Origin: Mimachlamys varia
Taxonomy: Eukaryota; Mollusca; Bivalvia; Pectinida; Pectinidae
Length of the DNA: 64,000 nucleotides
NCBI GenBank assembly: GCA_947623455.1
Contig: OX392527.1
Coordinates: 49,954,401-50,018,400 of the forward strand
Direction of reading: 5' to 3'
The first letter of the stretch is position 1. Each line of letters opens with the position of its first letter. Shown one piece after another: positions 24,401 through 36,900 of the stretch. Position numbers and translations under genes: made by a program. The notes under the pieces are model-generated. The model was not told the origin of the DNA. It did no database searches and saw nothing but the letters and a program-made list of their open reading frames with translations.

Positions 24401-27400
24401 ATCCCTGTCTATTCCAGCCTTACAGTTTGGTCCAAACTCTTCCCTCTGAACTCATATCAAACCTCCCCAAATCGGACACTTGTGTAAATTGGCCAAAAAA
24501 TTTGGTCCCATCGATATCCGGTTTAGACAAGTTACACTGTATATAGAAAATCAAATTCAAATGTTATAAAATCATTTTGACTATTATAAAATATTTAAGT
24601 CTTTTATAATCACACTGGCGTTGAAGTATGCTCTATGTAAAATCTACAAAGAATTCAGTTAATTGAAACATATTGTACCATGTGTCAAATTCATATCAAT
24701 TCATTTTAAACCAAAGAAAAATATACTTTTAATTTTGTAACAAAATGTTCTAAAATTATGTAGTACAAAATTTTGATAAAGTGCAAAAGTCAATAGCTCT
24801 ATATCTTAAGCAATTAATGAAATTTCATAAACCTTTTGAAAAGAACTTTCTGAAAGTATTTTCATGGATGTAATTGGAAGGCAAAAAAGCTAATGAAAGT
24901 CAAGGTCAAATGTAAAGGTTACAAGTTTAGCAAGCTAGCCAGGACTCATTGGGAAAATCTCATTTAAAACCTTGATATCTCCCAAAATAAGGAATGCAAA
25001 AGTATAATACATAAGTAATAGCTTAATTTTGTTAATAAAGATAAAGATAACAGAAGGTTTGGGAGCCGGTTATCAATTTGAAAGCTTTCTTGATTTGTTT
25101 TTAGCGCTAAAACTATGAGTAGTGTTGGCGTCTATTGCTGCCACTATTCTGTAACCTTTGACCCATGTCATTTTTTCCCCTCCCGCTCTGGAAAAGCTTG
25201 AATAGCTACCAATCGTAAGATATCTGAACTATTTAAAAGCCTTTACATAACAGGAAATGATGGTCCCATGGTATTGTTAATAATTATGATGACTTTAATG
25301 ATCTATATGCGATTTGTAACAAAGAAATCAGTTTTTCACTCCCATGGCTCATTTAAATATTACGTCTCTGCTCAGGGGTCTGACCTCTCGTGTATACATT
25401 CGTGCTATATATACCTCTCTGTGCTTTACACGCTTATACGGATTGCGGAATTCCTGGCATGGTGTACTTCGCTGCTAAACTTTGATTATATAATCGCGCC
25501 ATAGCCAAATAGCCTGATTTTGATTTCAATGATATATTACCTTATACATGTGCATAAACCAAAATACTTGATCAATTTGTCGGTCGGAAGTATTAATTCA
25601 TAACTACAGTGAAAATCCGCCCTCTGGATATGATAACGTTATTTACGAGTTATTTCCCCTGATTGTCACTAACGTTGTGGTATCATATACACTTAGTGTT
25701 GTTGATCCGAAGGTTAAAATGTGAATTTCCTGTCGTAATTGTACCCGTGCTTAATATGTTATCTTGTACAATTCGTATCCATGTATGTATATGCATTGCA
25801 ATCCAGGTGTTCACATCACTATAATAGACGATTTCCACTATGATCATGTGAGAATACCGGACCGTCTATCACTGCGACTTCAAAATGTCTTTTTGGGGAT
25901 GTCGAGTTGGCGCAGTGGTAACGGCCGCAGGTATTTCTGGCTAGGCGATTTGGTGCCGGAGATCGTGAGTTCGAGGCCCTATCGAGGCCCGGATAGGGCA
26001 CGAGTCAAAAAATTGTCTTCCTTCGTCATTTGTGTTTCCGTGTTTCTTCTATATTATATACATGTATACTGAATGCACACGCTTGGTCGATTTTCTTACT
26101 TTATATTGTACTGAGTATACAATTTTTAATGAGACATTATCAGAACCTGTATAATTTATGTACATATGAATTGGCAAAATACTTGATTTATTGAAAATAA
26201 CACTTATATTTTTCTATGGCGAGCAGAAGCTCGTGGTTTTATGATTCTTCACATTATTATATCACTATACACTGTAGGTTCACATTTTTGTTTTAACGAA
26301 ACTTAATCAGAACCTGTAAAGTGTACATAGTAATTGACTAAATATAAGTTACTTTTCTCCGGCTTGGTAAAGATATTGTAATAGGCCGTCGTTCGATCTT
26401 TTGGAAAAACAATTTGACTGTTTACTGTGTTATTTTATGACAAATTGGTTGGTTCGAACTATTATTTGTAACGAATGATATGTTTGCGAATCCTTTTATT
26501 TTTTTATCTAATATCCATTGTGCTAACTACCAGCAGCGTATATTTCAATGATTCATTCACCTCCCTCCGAACGATAATGTTAACCTGAAGTTGTTATTAT
26601 TGTGTTAAAAACTTCTTCAGTCAGTTTCTGAAATTGCACATGTAGGTTTCACGTTGTGCTTAGTTATGCCCGTTTGATACCATACTGATCAATATAAACC
26701 AAATGGCGGAAATGCTGCCATCTTTGATTTAGGCATTGGAATTGACAACTACTAGAGGGATCTTTCTAATATTTCATATGTAGGTTCCCTTGGTCCCTAC
26801 TGTTGTGCCCTTTTGATTTTGAAACTGATCAGAAAAACAAAATTGCTGAAAAGCAGCCATCTTGGACTTTGACATTGAAATCACTATTTCTTAAAGAAGT
26901 AATTGATGGATATTTCTCAAATTCCATATGTAGTTTCACTTTCGTGCCTAGTTGTGCCCGTTGAGAGATTTTGAGACTGATCAGATAAACAAAATGTCTG
27001 ACAGATTGCCATCCTGAATTTTGATAATTAGTGTTAGAGATGTAAGTGAAGTGGATCTTTCTCAAACTTCATATGTATGTTCCTCTTGGTCCTTATAGTT
27101 GTGCTATTTTGCTTTTAGGGCCGATCAGAAAAAAACAAAATGGCCAACGGACGGCCGTCTTGAAATTTTAGCTCATAGTCTACCATCTTTCAATTAATAA
27201 TGCCTTTTCTTTAGAAGACAAAAGGGAAAAGATCCCACATTTTATTTTGTGTCTAACACACTAATACCGTTTATTTCGGTGCATATATTAAAATAAACAC
27301 ATTCGCTTCCGTGTAAATGGATCAATGCTCATTTGTAATAAAACTTGATATTTTAGTTAAATTGTTAAAGCACTGCACTTAATTGTACATATACACTGTA

Positions 27401-28301
27401 GCTTGAAATACAACTCGTCAATCTAAACAACCTGCGTGTTATTGGGTTTACTCTAAATACTTACTTAATCCCTATTCTGAAACTTTCTGATATCGAAACA
27501 TAGTAACCCATACAACCAAAAACACTTCAATAGCTGTCGAAATATACATACTATTGTTTGAAGTTTTAGCGTTTCAGTACTTTCAGTACTTTGATTATAT
27601 TTTGAGTTATTTGAAAAGTTGCTAAGGAATTAAAAAACAATGCACACTTTTACTTTTCAAAGTGGGAACAAATTCTTTTTCCATCAAAGCATAGACTGTT
27701 CATTTGATTTAAAATGTTCATTTTCTTGTATTTTCAGGAGCACTGTCTGATGGGAATCAAAGGGACTGTCAAACGTAGCACTGATGGCGACTTCATCCAT
27801 GCAAATGTTGACATAGACTTGATCATTGACGAAGAACAGGAGTATGGAAGTAAAGAAAAATCAGTAGAAATATTTCACATCATCGAGCATTTCTGTCTCG
27901 GACGACGCAGACTGCATTTATTTGGTCGTGACAGTACTATCCGTCCAGGATGGCTTTCCTTAGGATCAGAGATCACAAGTAGTAACTTTGATCCCGAAGT
28001 CTACTCAAATTTTTTCGAACAGGAACCAAATGGACATGTAATGAAGTGTACAGAGGAAATCGAAAGACTTCGGCCAAAATCTCCAACACCGAAAATTAAG
28101 CAGCAATTCTCCGATAGGGGAGGTCGTGGAGGCTACCAAAGGGGGGCACAGGGTCGAGGGGGACAGGGTGGGAGGGGTTCTAACCTGGGAGCCAAAGGGG
28201 GACCCATGGGTCGTGGTTCAAGTGCCGGGAGACAATTTTCTAGATCTGGTTTTGGAGGTCGTGGTCGATCAAGGGGATTTAAACCAAGAGGTCCCAGATA
28301 G
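15450..28301 (+). CDS. METTL14: N6-adenosine methyltransferase non-catalytic subunit METTL14
   Basis: Complete 10-exon METTL14, the RNA-binding partner of METTL3 in the nuclear m6A writer. Exons: 15450-15515, 17881-17966, 19132-19219, 20053-20115, 20801-20888, 22130-22220, 22886-23024, 23771-23863, 24215-24331, 27738-28301. All join in frame with GT-AG introns; 464 aa against about 456 in human. The N-terminal helix is [20 protein letters not shown]. Family blocks follow: [38 protein letters not shown], then [11 protein letters not shown], where EPPL replaces the catalytic DPPW of METTL3, so this subunit is expected to be inactive. Next come [57 protein letters not shown] and [10 protein letters not shown]. 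The tail is an RGG/GRG-rich RNA-binding region ending FKPRGPR. The ATG is the first in frame. It is convergent with UQCRC2. Confidence 0.97.
16025..16250. mobile_element. Head-to-head pair of tRNA-derived SINE fragments
   Basis: In METTL14 intron 1. On plus, 16160-16250 reads GGGAATTTCCCTTTAGCTCA, then GGCTGGAGAGCCAAGGG and a box-B-like GGTTTGAGCCCC. On minus, 16145-16040 reads AGAGCATTTGGCTGGAGAGC, then AGGGGTAACCGGTTTGAAGC. The two heads face each other as an inverted repeat. Conserved tRNA folds are not intact, so SINEs are more likely than tRNA genes. Confidence 0.7.
17314..17447. repeat. Long hairpin (47-bp arms) in METTL14 intron 1
   Basis: The left arm 17314-17360 (ATATAAGGATTGGACCTCAT...) and right arm 17401-17447 are inverted copies with about two mismatches in 47, separated by a 40-bp loop. 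It looks like a foldback or MITE end-pair; no convincing target duplication was seen. Confidence 0.85.
18691..19073 (-). mobile_element. 383-bp TTAA MITE, copy 2, next to METTL14 exon 3
   Basis: Inverted copy of the element at 13121. It begins AGGCCCAATATTCGTAACTT and ends AAGTTACGTATATTGGACCT, followed by TTAA (19074-19077); the left flank is CTGA, a decayed TTAA. Its right end is only 58 bp before exon 3, so the polypyrimidine and branch region of that splice site lies between the element and the exon. Confidence 0.87.
21209..21463. mobile_element. MITE with CATACTTGCCAA inverted termini
   Basis: METTL14 intron 5. It starts CATACTTGCCAAATTTTGAA and ends GGGTTGGCAAGTATG, with CAGTRG-like flanks. 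The terminal repeat is about 13 bp. hAT-like by appearance only. Confidence 0.65.
21646..21722. mobile_element. ~77-bp hairpin element ATTCACCCCTGAA
   Basis: ATTCACCCCTGAA faces TTCAGGGGTGAAT, with an inner complementary pair ACTCTTCCAATTC / TTGGAATAGTTC. Related copies lie at 46009-46071 and 54314-54391. Confidence 0.75.
22298..22463 (+). repeat. Two-copy tandem duplication, ~81-bp unit
   Basis: METTL14 intron 6. ACAAATTCATCTTTAACAGG through AAATGGCTTATACA occurs twice in a row with a few differences, showing a recent local duplication. Confidence 0.9.
22526..22601. mobile_element. Minimal 76-bp derivative of the CATCGTCGG MITE
   Basis: METTL14 intron 6. The left end CGTCGTTAGATACCCACGGT and right end ACCGTGGGTACCCAACGATG match the termini of the 520-bp element at 60021, but almost all internal sequence is gone. 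The flanks AAGTTTGG (22518-22525 and 22602-22609) form an 8-bp target duplication. Confidence 0.85.
24363..24539. mobile_element. 177-bp TA-flanked MITE
   Basis: METTL14 intron 9, 31 bp after exon 9. It starts CAGTATAATTTGTCTAAACC, ends GGTTTAGACAAGTTACACTG, and has TA on both sides. TA duplication and CAGT termini suggest a Tc1/mariner or pogo-type element. Confidence 0.82.
25895..26060 (+). mobile_element. tRNA-derived SINE in METTL14 intron 9
   Basis: The head reads GTCGAGTTGGCGCAGTGGTA (box A) and, 52 bp later, GTGAGTTCGAGGCCC (box B). Further non-tRNA sequence follows. It is not a working tRNA gene, because the acceptor arms do not pair. Confidence 0.7.
26620..27180 (+). repeat. Degenerate tandem repeat, ~150-bp units
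   Basis: METTL14 intron 9. Units contain TTTCATATGTAGGTTCCCTT, GTTGTGCCCTTTTGATTTTG and ACTGATCAGAAAAACAAAAT, repeated about four times. Related units occur in BRAT1 intron 4 (48030-48220 and 48575-48800). Confidence 0.8.
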
Positions 28302-28473
28302 AAAAAGAATAAAAAGGGCATATGATGTGATCACAATTCCTTGTGTTATACACAACTTGTGTAATGGCAATTTTTGTTTGCAAATCTTGACAAAAGCATT
28401 GATATTGTGTAAATGTAGACATTCACATTGTAAATCATGTACAAATCAACCCTGTCAGTTCATCATTTAATTA

Positions 28474-28479
28474 AATAAA
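28474..28479 (+). terminator. METTL14 polyadenylation signal
   Basis: AATAAA about 170 bp after the stop codon at 28299-28301, within TTAATTAAATAAATGTAC. Confidence 0.65.
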
Positions 28480-30690
28480 TGTACATATGTATATAACTTC
28501 CATTTTTTGTTTTCTTTCATAGTCTTTATTGAGATTTGAGATCTTGAAAATCAGATTTATTACCAAAGGGCCGCACCAAATTGTGGTGGACGACCCTAAA
28601 GTGATCGCTCTGACTGTCCCTCCATCAGTCTGAAACACTGTTTCTGATCCATAACTTTGTAACCTGTCAGATCTATTAGAGAGATAAAACTTTCCATGAT
28701 TGTTAGCCAATATTACAAAGCGTGTCGCAGACTTCATTCCTTTTTGTCCTTCAAAGGTCAAGGTCTCAAAATTTTTCATGGGACCCCTTTAATGTGAAAC
28801 ATATTCGTTATTTCCATAACTTTGTCATAGTACTCGGATTAAAACTTACACGAATGGTAAGCACCATCAGATGATGTGCAGCGCACTCTCATTAGGTCCG
28901 TGTGACCTCCACCCAAAGGTGTTGCCAACGGTCACCCACAGTATCAAACTATATGATTACATGCCACAATAACTGACCAAGCCTCGAGCTCATCACATTA
29001 TATTTTACATATTAAACTCAAGTTCATCGCAGCATCAAAAGTCAAAGTCAAATTTTCATCTTTTAACAGCATCACATTTGGTATTTCATTGTTAAGCAGA
29101 GTTGGTCTAAAGTTTCCAACTGGCCAAACCTCAAGGTCACCAGATCAGGGGTCAAGGTCAATTTTTATGTTGTCACGTTTCTTAACTCCAAAACTATTAA
29201 GGTCAGATAACATGATGAGACCCTTCCTGTTTTAGTTTTGCCTTCAAATTTTGTATGCAACCAATTTGTAAGTAATTTATAATTGTGGACTGGTGTGGCC
29301 TACCATGTATCTACCGACTATTATCTTAAATTCACCGTAACAATTGCCTTTATTAAGACTCGATAATTTTAGTACAGCAATACATTTATCAAAGTGTCAA
29401 TTTACTACTTCAGTGCACTCCTCTTTATATCATGTTGCATTTGTCAGACAAAAACATGATATTAACAGGAATGTGACATTAAGAGAAACATGTTTTTCCA
29501 CTAAGTCTAGTGCATTTCCAATCTCCATAACTAAAAGTAAGCTATTCAATGTACATTTGCAGATGTTTCAATGTAAATAGAAAATGTTATTTCAATTAAA
29601 AAACATTTTTGGGGTTATTTTTCATTTTCTTTGCAACATTGTGTACAAGTTGTATCTGAAATCAATGGCAATGACATCATCTTCTGGAAATGTTATGTGA
29701 TTGGTTAAAAAAAAACATGATATTAAGAGGAATTCACCTCAAAATACATGATATTAACCAAATAAAATTACATAGATTATATAGAGAAAAATGGTGCTTG
29801 GGAAAAACATGATATAAAGAGAAATGTGATATTAAGAGGAGTGATATAAAGTGGAGTCCTCTGTATTGACCTGTCAGTGTAATAGTTTATGCTAATTCTG
29901 AATTTTGATTAAGTAAACTCACTTAAGCTGGGGTAAGTATGTGAATTATAACAAATGTTAATATCATATTTATTTGGATAAGTAATATATAAGATTTGCC
30001 ACTACTGTCCAATGTTATCAAACATTTCTGGTTCTAACAAGAAGACACTGTCAACAATAGCCCTGGAGATACACAAACGATACAAGTATAATCAACATAG
30101 CACTTGTACATGTAGAAGACAAGATGTATAAAGAGCACAATTCTTCTGAACCCAGTCCCCTGATGGACACTATTTCTATATCCCTGCCAATTTGTTAAGC
30201 GGGGAATAATAAATGTACATAATTTATGTATACAAACACTCTGTGAGCAGAATCAGATAGTGTTTTTATAAGGCAGTCAAAAAGCCTTTTGGTATCTCAG
30301 TATTTCACCCCTGTGACCTTGAATATGGATCAAGGTTATTTTCATTTATATATCGGAAGAACTTATTTGAATGATTTGACAATTTACCTGTGATGTTAAA
30401 TATGGGTCAATGTCATCTTTTTTTGTTCGATTTCATTTAAGGAATATTAGACCTTTTGGTTATTGTGAAGAAGTCATTTGAAGGGAAAAGTTTGTCATAA
30501 GATGGATGCCACACCATTGTCCATTCGGGCCATGTAGCCTAAAAATAGCAGGTCAAAAATTTGAAGATGTTTTCAGCCATTCTTTCCTGTAAGTTTTAAA
30601 ATTTGCTGTTAGAAAACTTTACTATTCCATGATATGCTAATTATTTGTTTCCCGGATCTATTAATGAAACTGACACCATGACATGTAATA
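28480..30690. other. Convergent intergenic region METTL14-UQCRC2
   Basis: No gene supported. 28560-28790 is a degenerate mollusc-type repeat (AAAGGGCCGCACCAAATTGTGG...). 29040-29240 has AGGTCAAGGTC-type scraps. A MITE lies at 29411-29863. The rest is unremarkable AT-rich DNA. Confidence 0.5.
29411..29863 (+). mobile_element. 453-bp CAGTG-terminated MITE, copy 1
   Basis: Starts CAGTGCACTCCTCTTTATAT and ends GATATAAAGTGGAGTCCTCTG before TA. It is full of ATGATATTAA/TTAATATCAT motifs. An inverted second copy lies at 47131-47581. The ends resemble pogo/Tigger-type elements. Confidence 0.82.
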
Positions 30691-30699
30691 AATACATTC

Positions 30700-30705
30700 T
30701 TTATT
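30700..30705 (-). terminator. UQCRC2 polyadenylation signal
   Basis: TTTATT on plus, i.e. AATAAA on minus, about 195 bp past the UQCRC2 stop codon at 30903-30901. Confidence 0.6.
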
Positions 30706-30900
30706 CAGGTTTTTTTCATCAACAATTCTCATAAATGTTCATTCAAACACTACTTTCAATACACTGTTAATTTTTGAAGGAGAAGTATTGCAAGATTGAA
30801 TTTCTGCAACAAGCCACACTCCCCACAGATGTCTTTGTTCATACAGAACCAAAATAATAATGCACGCCAGACAATAACGGAGGATACTTCCAGTGACTGC

Positions 30901-33900
30901 CTACATCAGATCTACCAAGCGTGGCGTCCAAGCCAGGTTTCCTCTACTGGCCATTGTGGGCTTGCCGTTGACAATCTTCTTTGCGACCTGTTTAGACAGA
31001 AAAATTACAAAGTTCACTTCTGATTTGACCAAGTGTGAGTATTGTCACTCTTAAAGAGCTTTATAGTTAATCTGAAAATTAAATAAGTTTTCTATATAAA
31101 ATTAGTGTTGTATTTTTTTATTTGTAAATGTATAGTAATTTAATATGACATCAACTTCAGTAGCTAGTTCTTGCTTATTATGCTATTAATTCTAATAAGC
31201 TGTATCAAATATAATGAATTTAGATAAATTCAGCAGATGATGAAAATTTTACAAGAGAAACATCTGATTTTTTTTTAATCTCATTGGGAATGATTTTAGA
31301 GCAACATTGACAGTTGATACACTGCCCAGAAAATATAATAACAAACAAGAGGCCCAATGGGCCTTTACACTCGCATAAAACAAATGGATAGGGTCAATGA
31401 CTTCGACTCTTTTTGAAACATGGAGAGTGAAAACTAGGGTGCTACATTTGAATAGGACTAACATGAAAAGTAAACACTATTTGAGGTCACAAATCAATTG
31501 ATTATACCCGGAATTTTCATAAAGCATCTGTTTAGACCTTTTCATTCATGAAGAGTATCAGATTCTAGCATATCTAGATCAGAAAGAAAGGAATTTATTT
31601 TGCCATAATTCTTATCAAGTTTGAAGTATACCGTTTGAAAATAAACAAATTCTGTCCTGAAGTATTATTTCTCTATATAAACTATATAGTAAATTCGACT
31701 CCCTTTCAAGGAGAGAATGGGGGATCCAGGGGAAACCAAATTCAAAATTTTGATAAGGCACCTTAAGGACTGGATCTGGAGAAGTTGATTGTTACTGATT
31801 TTTTTTATCAATTTCACCATTTCTGACTCCATTTCCTATGTAATTATTACGTTTGGTTTGCCTTTGACTATAGAACCTTGCTGAACGTATAGAGAAGTCA
31901 AAAATGCTAAAAATAAACGGAGGACGCACAAGGAAGATGCTTGAATGGTAATATCTAACATAAGTAATAATTACATTAGAAATATCAGCTGTTGATACGC
32001 CATCCACTGCCGCCAGTAAGTCAGCAATATCTCTTGGTGTACCGTTCACCAGAGAATCAACTGCTAGGTGGTTGAATACATTTGCTGCATTCTCAAAATC
32101 CATATATATGGCTGCTTTGAGTTGATTCCTAAAATTACAAGGTAAATATGATTTAATAAAATACATCTTGGTTATAACATCCTATCAAATAATAAAGTAG
32201 CAAATATTATACATCAGCTGTCACACATCACAGGATTCATGAAACCTTTCTTGTGCTCATGACAGATTTCTTGAAACTTGCTTAAATCTTGTCATAGATC
32301 AGAAAGTCAATAGTAAATATTGCAAACATTATTTGGTTTCATGGATCTTCATTTTTAACCAAAACTTTAACAAAATAAAACCAATAATATAGATGTCACT
32401 TCGGCAGGAACTAGCAAACAAAGATAGTCCAAGATGGGAACTTTTTAATGCTATAGGCTATGTTTAAAACTTTTCAGAATGAGTAAGGTATTAGTCGACT
32501 AAGGAGGATCGCCTTGGTCAATCAATAGCTGAAAATTTACAAGCATGGACAAACATGAAGTCTGAATTAAATTTGGATAAGGCTCTTCAATTTAGGTCAT
32601 ACTATTTCTGTGGAATTTGTTTTAAAATTATCAAATTTAAATTTTGCAAAACTTTGGAAAAAGTAGTTGGACCTTCACCAAATTAAAACTTGCCTTATAT
32701 GTCTTATATTTATACGTATATAGTTCAACTACAGACCATACACAGTTCAGAATATCTCTATGTTAAAGTGAAAATGAGCCGAAATGAAATTATGACAACC
32801 TAAGGCAACACTCTATGCAAAGGACAATTTCATGGCAGGGCTTAAAACACGGCCACTCTATTATAGTGTATATGTTATTGTACTCTTTGGTTCCTGCTGA
32901 CTTGGCAGTGTATTTTCAGCCATTTTTGTATAATTCTTTCATTGATGTCATTATTTCACTTCTGATAACAGTGCAGAAGTAGGTTGTTATTTACTTAGTG
33001 AAACTATGCGATTCATTTTCACATGAACATGGACAAACATTTGACATACTGGTTCCAGACTTACTTGGCACTCGTTACTGCCTGATCAGATATAGCTCCA
33101 CTCTTTGTCACAGCAGCAAACTCCTTCGCAGCTGCTTGCAGAATCTGTAAAAAAAAAAAAACACCAAAGGAGTTCATTTTTTACTGGCTAAACTGACTTT
33201 CTTTTTGTTGATCAATTAGAGACAAACTTAATTGCCACAACATACAAGTTTCTTACTTAGTACATGTACCTGGTACCTGTTTATGCATTGTGGTACATCA
33301 ATGTACAATGTACATTACCCACGGTGCACTTATGTTATTAAACTCATTTATTTCAATTTTTGGCAACAAAATCAATCATTCAATTTATTTTCCAAATCAG
33401 AATTTAACATATGAATAATATATGTCATTTTTAACTACCGAAATAACCTACGACAAGCTTTCCAGTTGATCAATTCTTCCATTTCACCAAAGATAAAAAC
33501 ACTTACAGTTTCCATTTGTGATGCTTTTCCAGCTACTGAGAATCCAAATAAGCCAGTGTCGGAGTAGGGCAAGTTGACAGCAGAAATCTGCAAGGACGGA
33601 AATACAGCAATACAGTCAATGACATCAATCACAAAGTCATAGACAACAGGCCCAGAGGGCCTATATCGCTTATGTGTATCTAATCAATTATGGCAAAATT
33701 TCTCCAAATAAGATTCCCCAGAAATAAGGTCAGACCACAATACCAATTCCTGTAACATATCTGCATTAGCTTCTTCATGCCAAACAATTGTATAATGGTT
33801 TAAGTGTGAGGATCTCAGTAGTTTCCAAGTTGTGACTCCGAAACGAGTCCCTATGGGTGTGACAAGACCAAAGAGTCAATGCTGATATCATAATTGTGAT

Positions 33901-36900
33901 CTCATTACGCCCAGTAATATTGTTTGTTGTTTTGGGGTGAGATGGGGATCTCAACTGTTTCAAAGTTATGACCCGGGCTGAAGTCTCAGGGGATGGTGTG
34001 AGACAGACCCAGGGGTAAAAATTCTTATACTGTAAACCATCTTATTTTCGCGTATTTCGCGGATGATTAAAATTTGTGAAAGTTGACCGCCGCGAAATAG
34101 ATTCAGATGTATGCCAGCTGTAGGAGTACTGTACTGTACATAGGAGTTATGACCGTATTTAGAGCGAAATTAAATCGCTGTGAAATAGTCTTTTCATATG
34201 AAAACGCGAAATTAAATCGCTGTGGAAATAAGATGGTTTACAGTATCATGACACACATGGAAGGCTGATAAAGAATAACTCACAGCAAAATCATCACTTC
34301 CCATGGCAGTATGCACAGCTTTTCCTAGTCTGCTGACAATTCCTGGACTGTACTTGACGGAGGGCCCAACACCCATGATGCACTGCAACACTGCTGCAGA
34401 GGCTGCATCTTTGCTCGTCAAACTGAAGACATAAGAACATCCATAAATAGCACTGTTCATTTTCTGAATGTCTTTTAAAGAACATTTTAAGCATCCTTCT
34501 TAAAAGTTCTTTTTACATTAGCAATGACAATTTGGATCTTAGGAAGCTGTCATTTGAAGTTTTAATATCGGGTATATTTGATTCCTACCACTTTGATGGT
34601 TGACAGGTTGTACTATAGATGAGAACCCCACTTTTTTTTTCTTTCAGAAAGATTTTTGTACCTTTCCATATATCAAAGACATTTAGTAAATTTGTTTTCT
34701 CACAAATAATTAGGAATCTATGGTTTGATCAACTACTACTATCAGCTAAATATTTTTTCTTAATAAGCTATAACTGACGGCAGTAGCCAGAAATCTTTAC
34801 TTATGGCACAATATAAGTGGAACTGACGAGAACCATCAGAGACCAAATTTGTTGAATTAGTGATTATTATATGATGGTATTGACATAAATCATTTGAGAT
34901 CAATCAATATTCTTGAGAGATTATTGTTACAGTGAAAATGCATCCGATCATTTGATTGTGACATCACTTTACCGAGTAAATACAAGATAAGTATAAATAC
35001 TGGTGTCTGTGACAGAAGAAGATCCTATCCTTACCCTGGCCCTTCTGTTACAATGGTGGCATAAGCCATATCGCCACCTGTAGATTGTCTGCTTTCACCT
35101 ACAAACAAACAATTAAGCTTGAAAAATAATTTCATATAACATCAAAAAAATACATTTAAACAGTTCTTAATATATTATGTATATTGAACACATGGAATTA
35201 TAAAAGTGTATAACATGTATATTGAAAGCATGAAACAACAAGAGGCCCAACGGGTCCTAACAGTCATCTAACTATATATAATTTAAGTTGGTTATAATAT
35301 AACATATTTGACTCCGTGACCTTAAGAAAAGGTCAAGGTCATTCATTTTAACAAACTTAGTAGCCATTCATTTAAGCATGCTATAGGCCAAATATCAGTA
35401 CCCAGGGTTCTCATTAAAAGCCGGTTGCCGGCAAAAGTAGCCTGTTATTCACCAACTCTGAACCGGCTATTTTTCAGAATTTTATATATGTCAACATTAC
35501 CGAATGTGAAAATTAAACCGGCTATTCTTTCGAAGCCAACCAATTATTGCAAAACTTAATGAGAGTACTGAGTACCCTGGAAATTTGAGGTATAGAGAAA
35601 GTTTTTGGAAGATTTTTACAACATTTGACACCTGTGACCTTGAAATTACATCTGGAAAAGCTCACAAATAACACTAATATACTTACCTCCAACATATTTT
35701 GATTGGTTTTCCGCAGCTTCGCCAAGTAAATCTAGACTTGAAGGCATTTGCATTGCTTTTTCTAACATGAAGTTGGAATTTACTCCAATGCCTACAAATG
35801 CCATCCTGGGCTCCTTGAAGAGGGAAATCCTATATGCATGCAACTGTAAAGAGACATACAAAAAATGAATCAATACAAAAACTTAAACAAGACAAAAGTC
35901 TTCAAATAATGGATATTGATGAAAATTTTTTTCTGGAAGTTGGCTGATCAAAAAGTCAAGATCTACACTGGGTTAGTAAAATGTTGGCCAAACTCTGGAA
36001 AAAGTAGGTGTACCTTCACTAAATTAGAACTTGACCTGCGTCTTATATTTACATACTAACTACACTTTGTAATTGCCATCTTACAGATGTTGGATTATTC
36101 ATATTCAAATGTTGTCAACTCTGTACATTAACTACAGATTTACGAAATAAACATACTGGAGGGATTTTTTTTTTGGGGGGGGGATCATGCTTTCTCTATT
36201 TTGTATTATGTTCTCGGGCAGCTAAGCACCACCACACAATTTTCATTATTAGGACATGTTTTACAGAACAATAACATGTCTCATCACAAACTTAAGTTCT
36301 GTGTTCATATCCTTCTGTACATTTACATTTTTTTCATCAAAACTCTTTCAGAGGGTAAGCTTACCATTTCGGTATTGATGTTGCTCGTCTGGTATGTTGG
36401 GCAATAGATAGAATTTGATAAACCACCCTTGAATGCTACTGCATGCAAATCTTCCATCAGCACTGAAATAAACAAAACAGTTTAAGTGTTACTGCATCAG
36501 ACTTTCCCTTATGATGTCACATTCTTGTTCAGCAATTGTGACATCATGTCCCGTGTAAGTGAAACAGCATGTCAAATAGAAATTTGTTACCTTTCTTACC
36601 CAGAGCAGCTCAGCTCTACCTTCATCCTCAATATCCAGGGGTTATGCTCATCTACATTCTATACAACCCTGGAATATGTCTTGACAAAACTGAAGGCACA
36701 AAGATAGCAGTTTGATTGGTTTCAGGTATAAAAATCTAACCAATCAGAAGGCTGATAACTGTCCTAGAAGTTTTCAAAGGAGGGACAACTGACGTCAACG
36801 CCTGCCAATTTTTACCAAAATATAACTGGGAGATTCTATTGATGTACATCTGAACTAGTCTTCTTGCCTCATCAACAAGGTAGTGCATATATACAGAGCC

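Noticed and set aside
25895..25980. Functional tRNA gene
   Set aside because: Boxes A and B are present but acceptor and anticodon stems do not pair, and non-tRNA sequence continues; a SINE fits better. The same applies at 42680, 48223 and 53395.
28126..28470. 114-codon ORF overlapping the METTL14 end
   Set aside because: Out-of-frame shadow of the GC-rich RGG tail.
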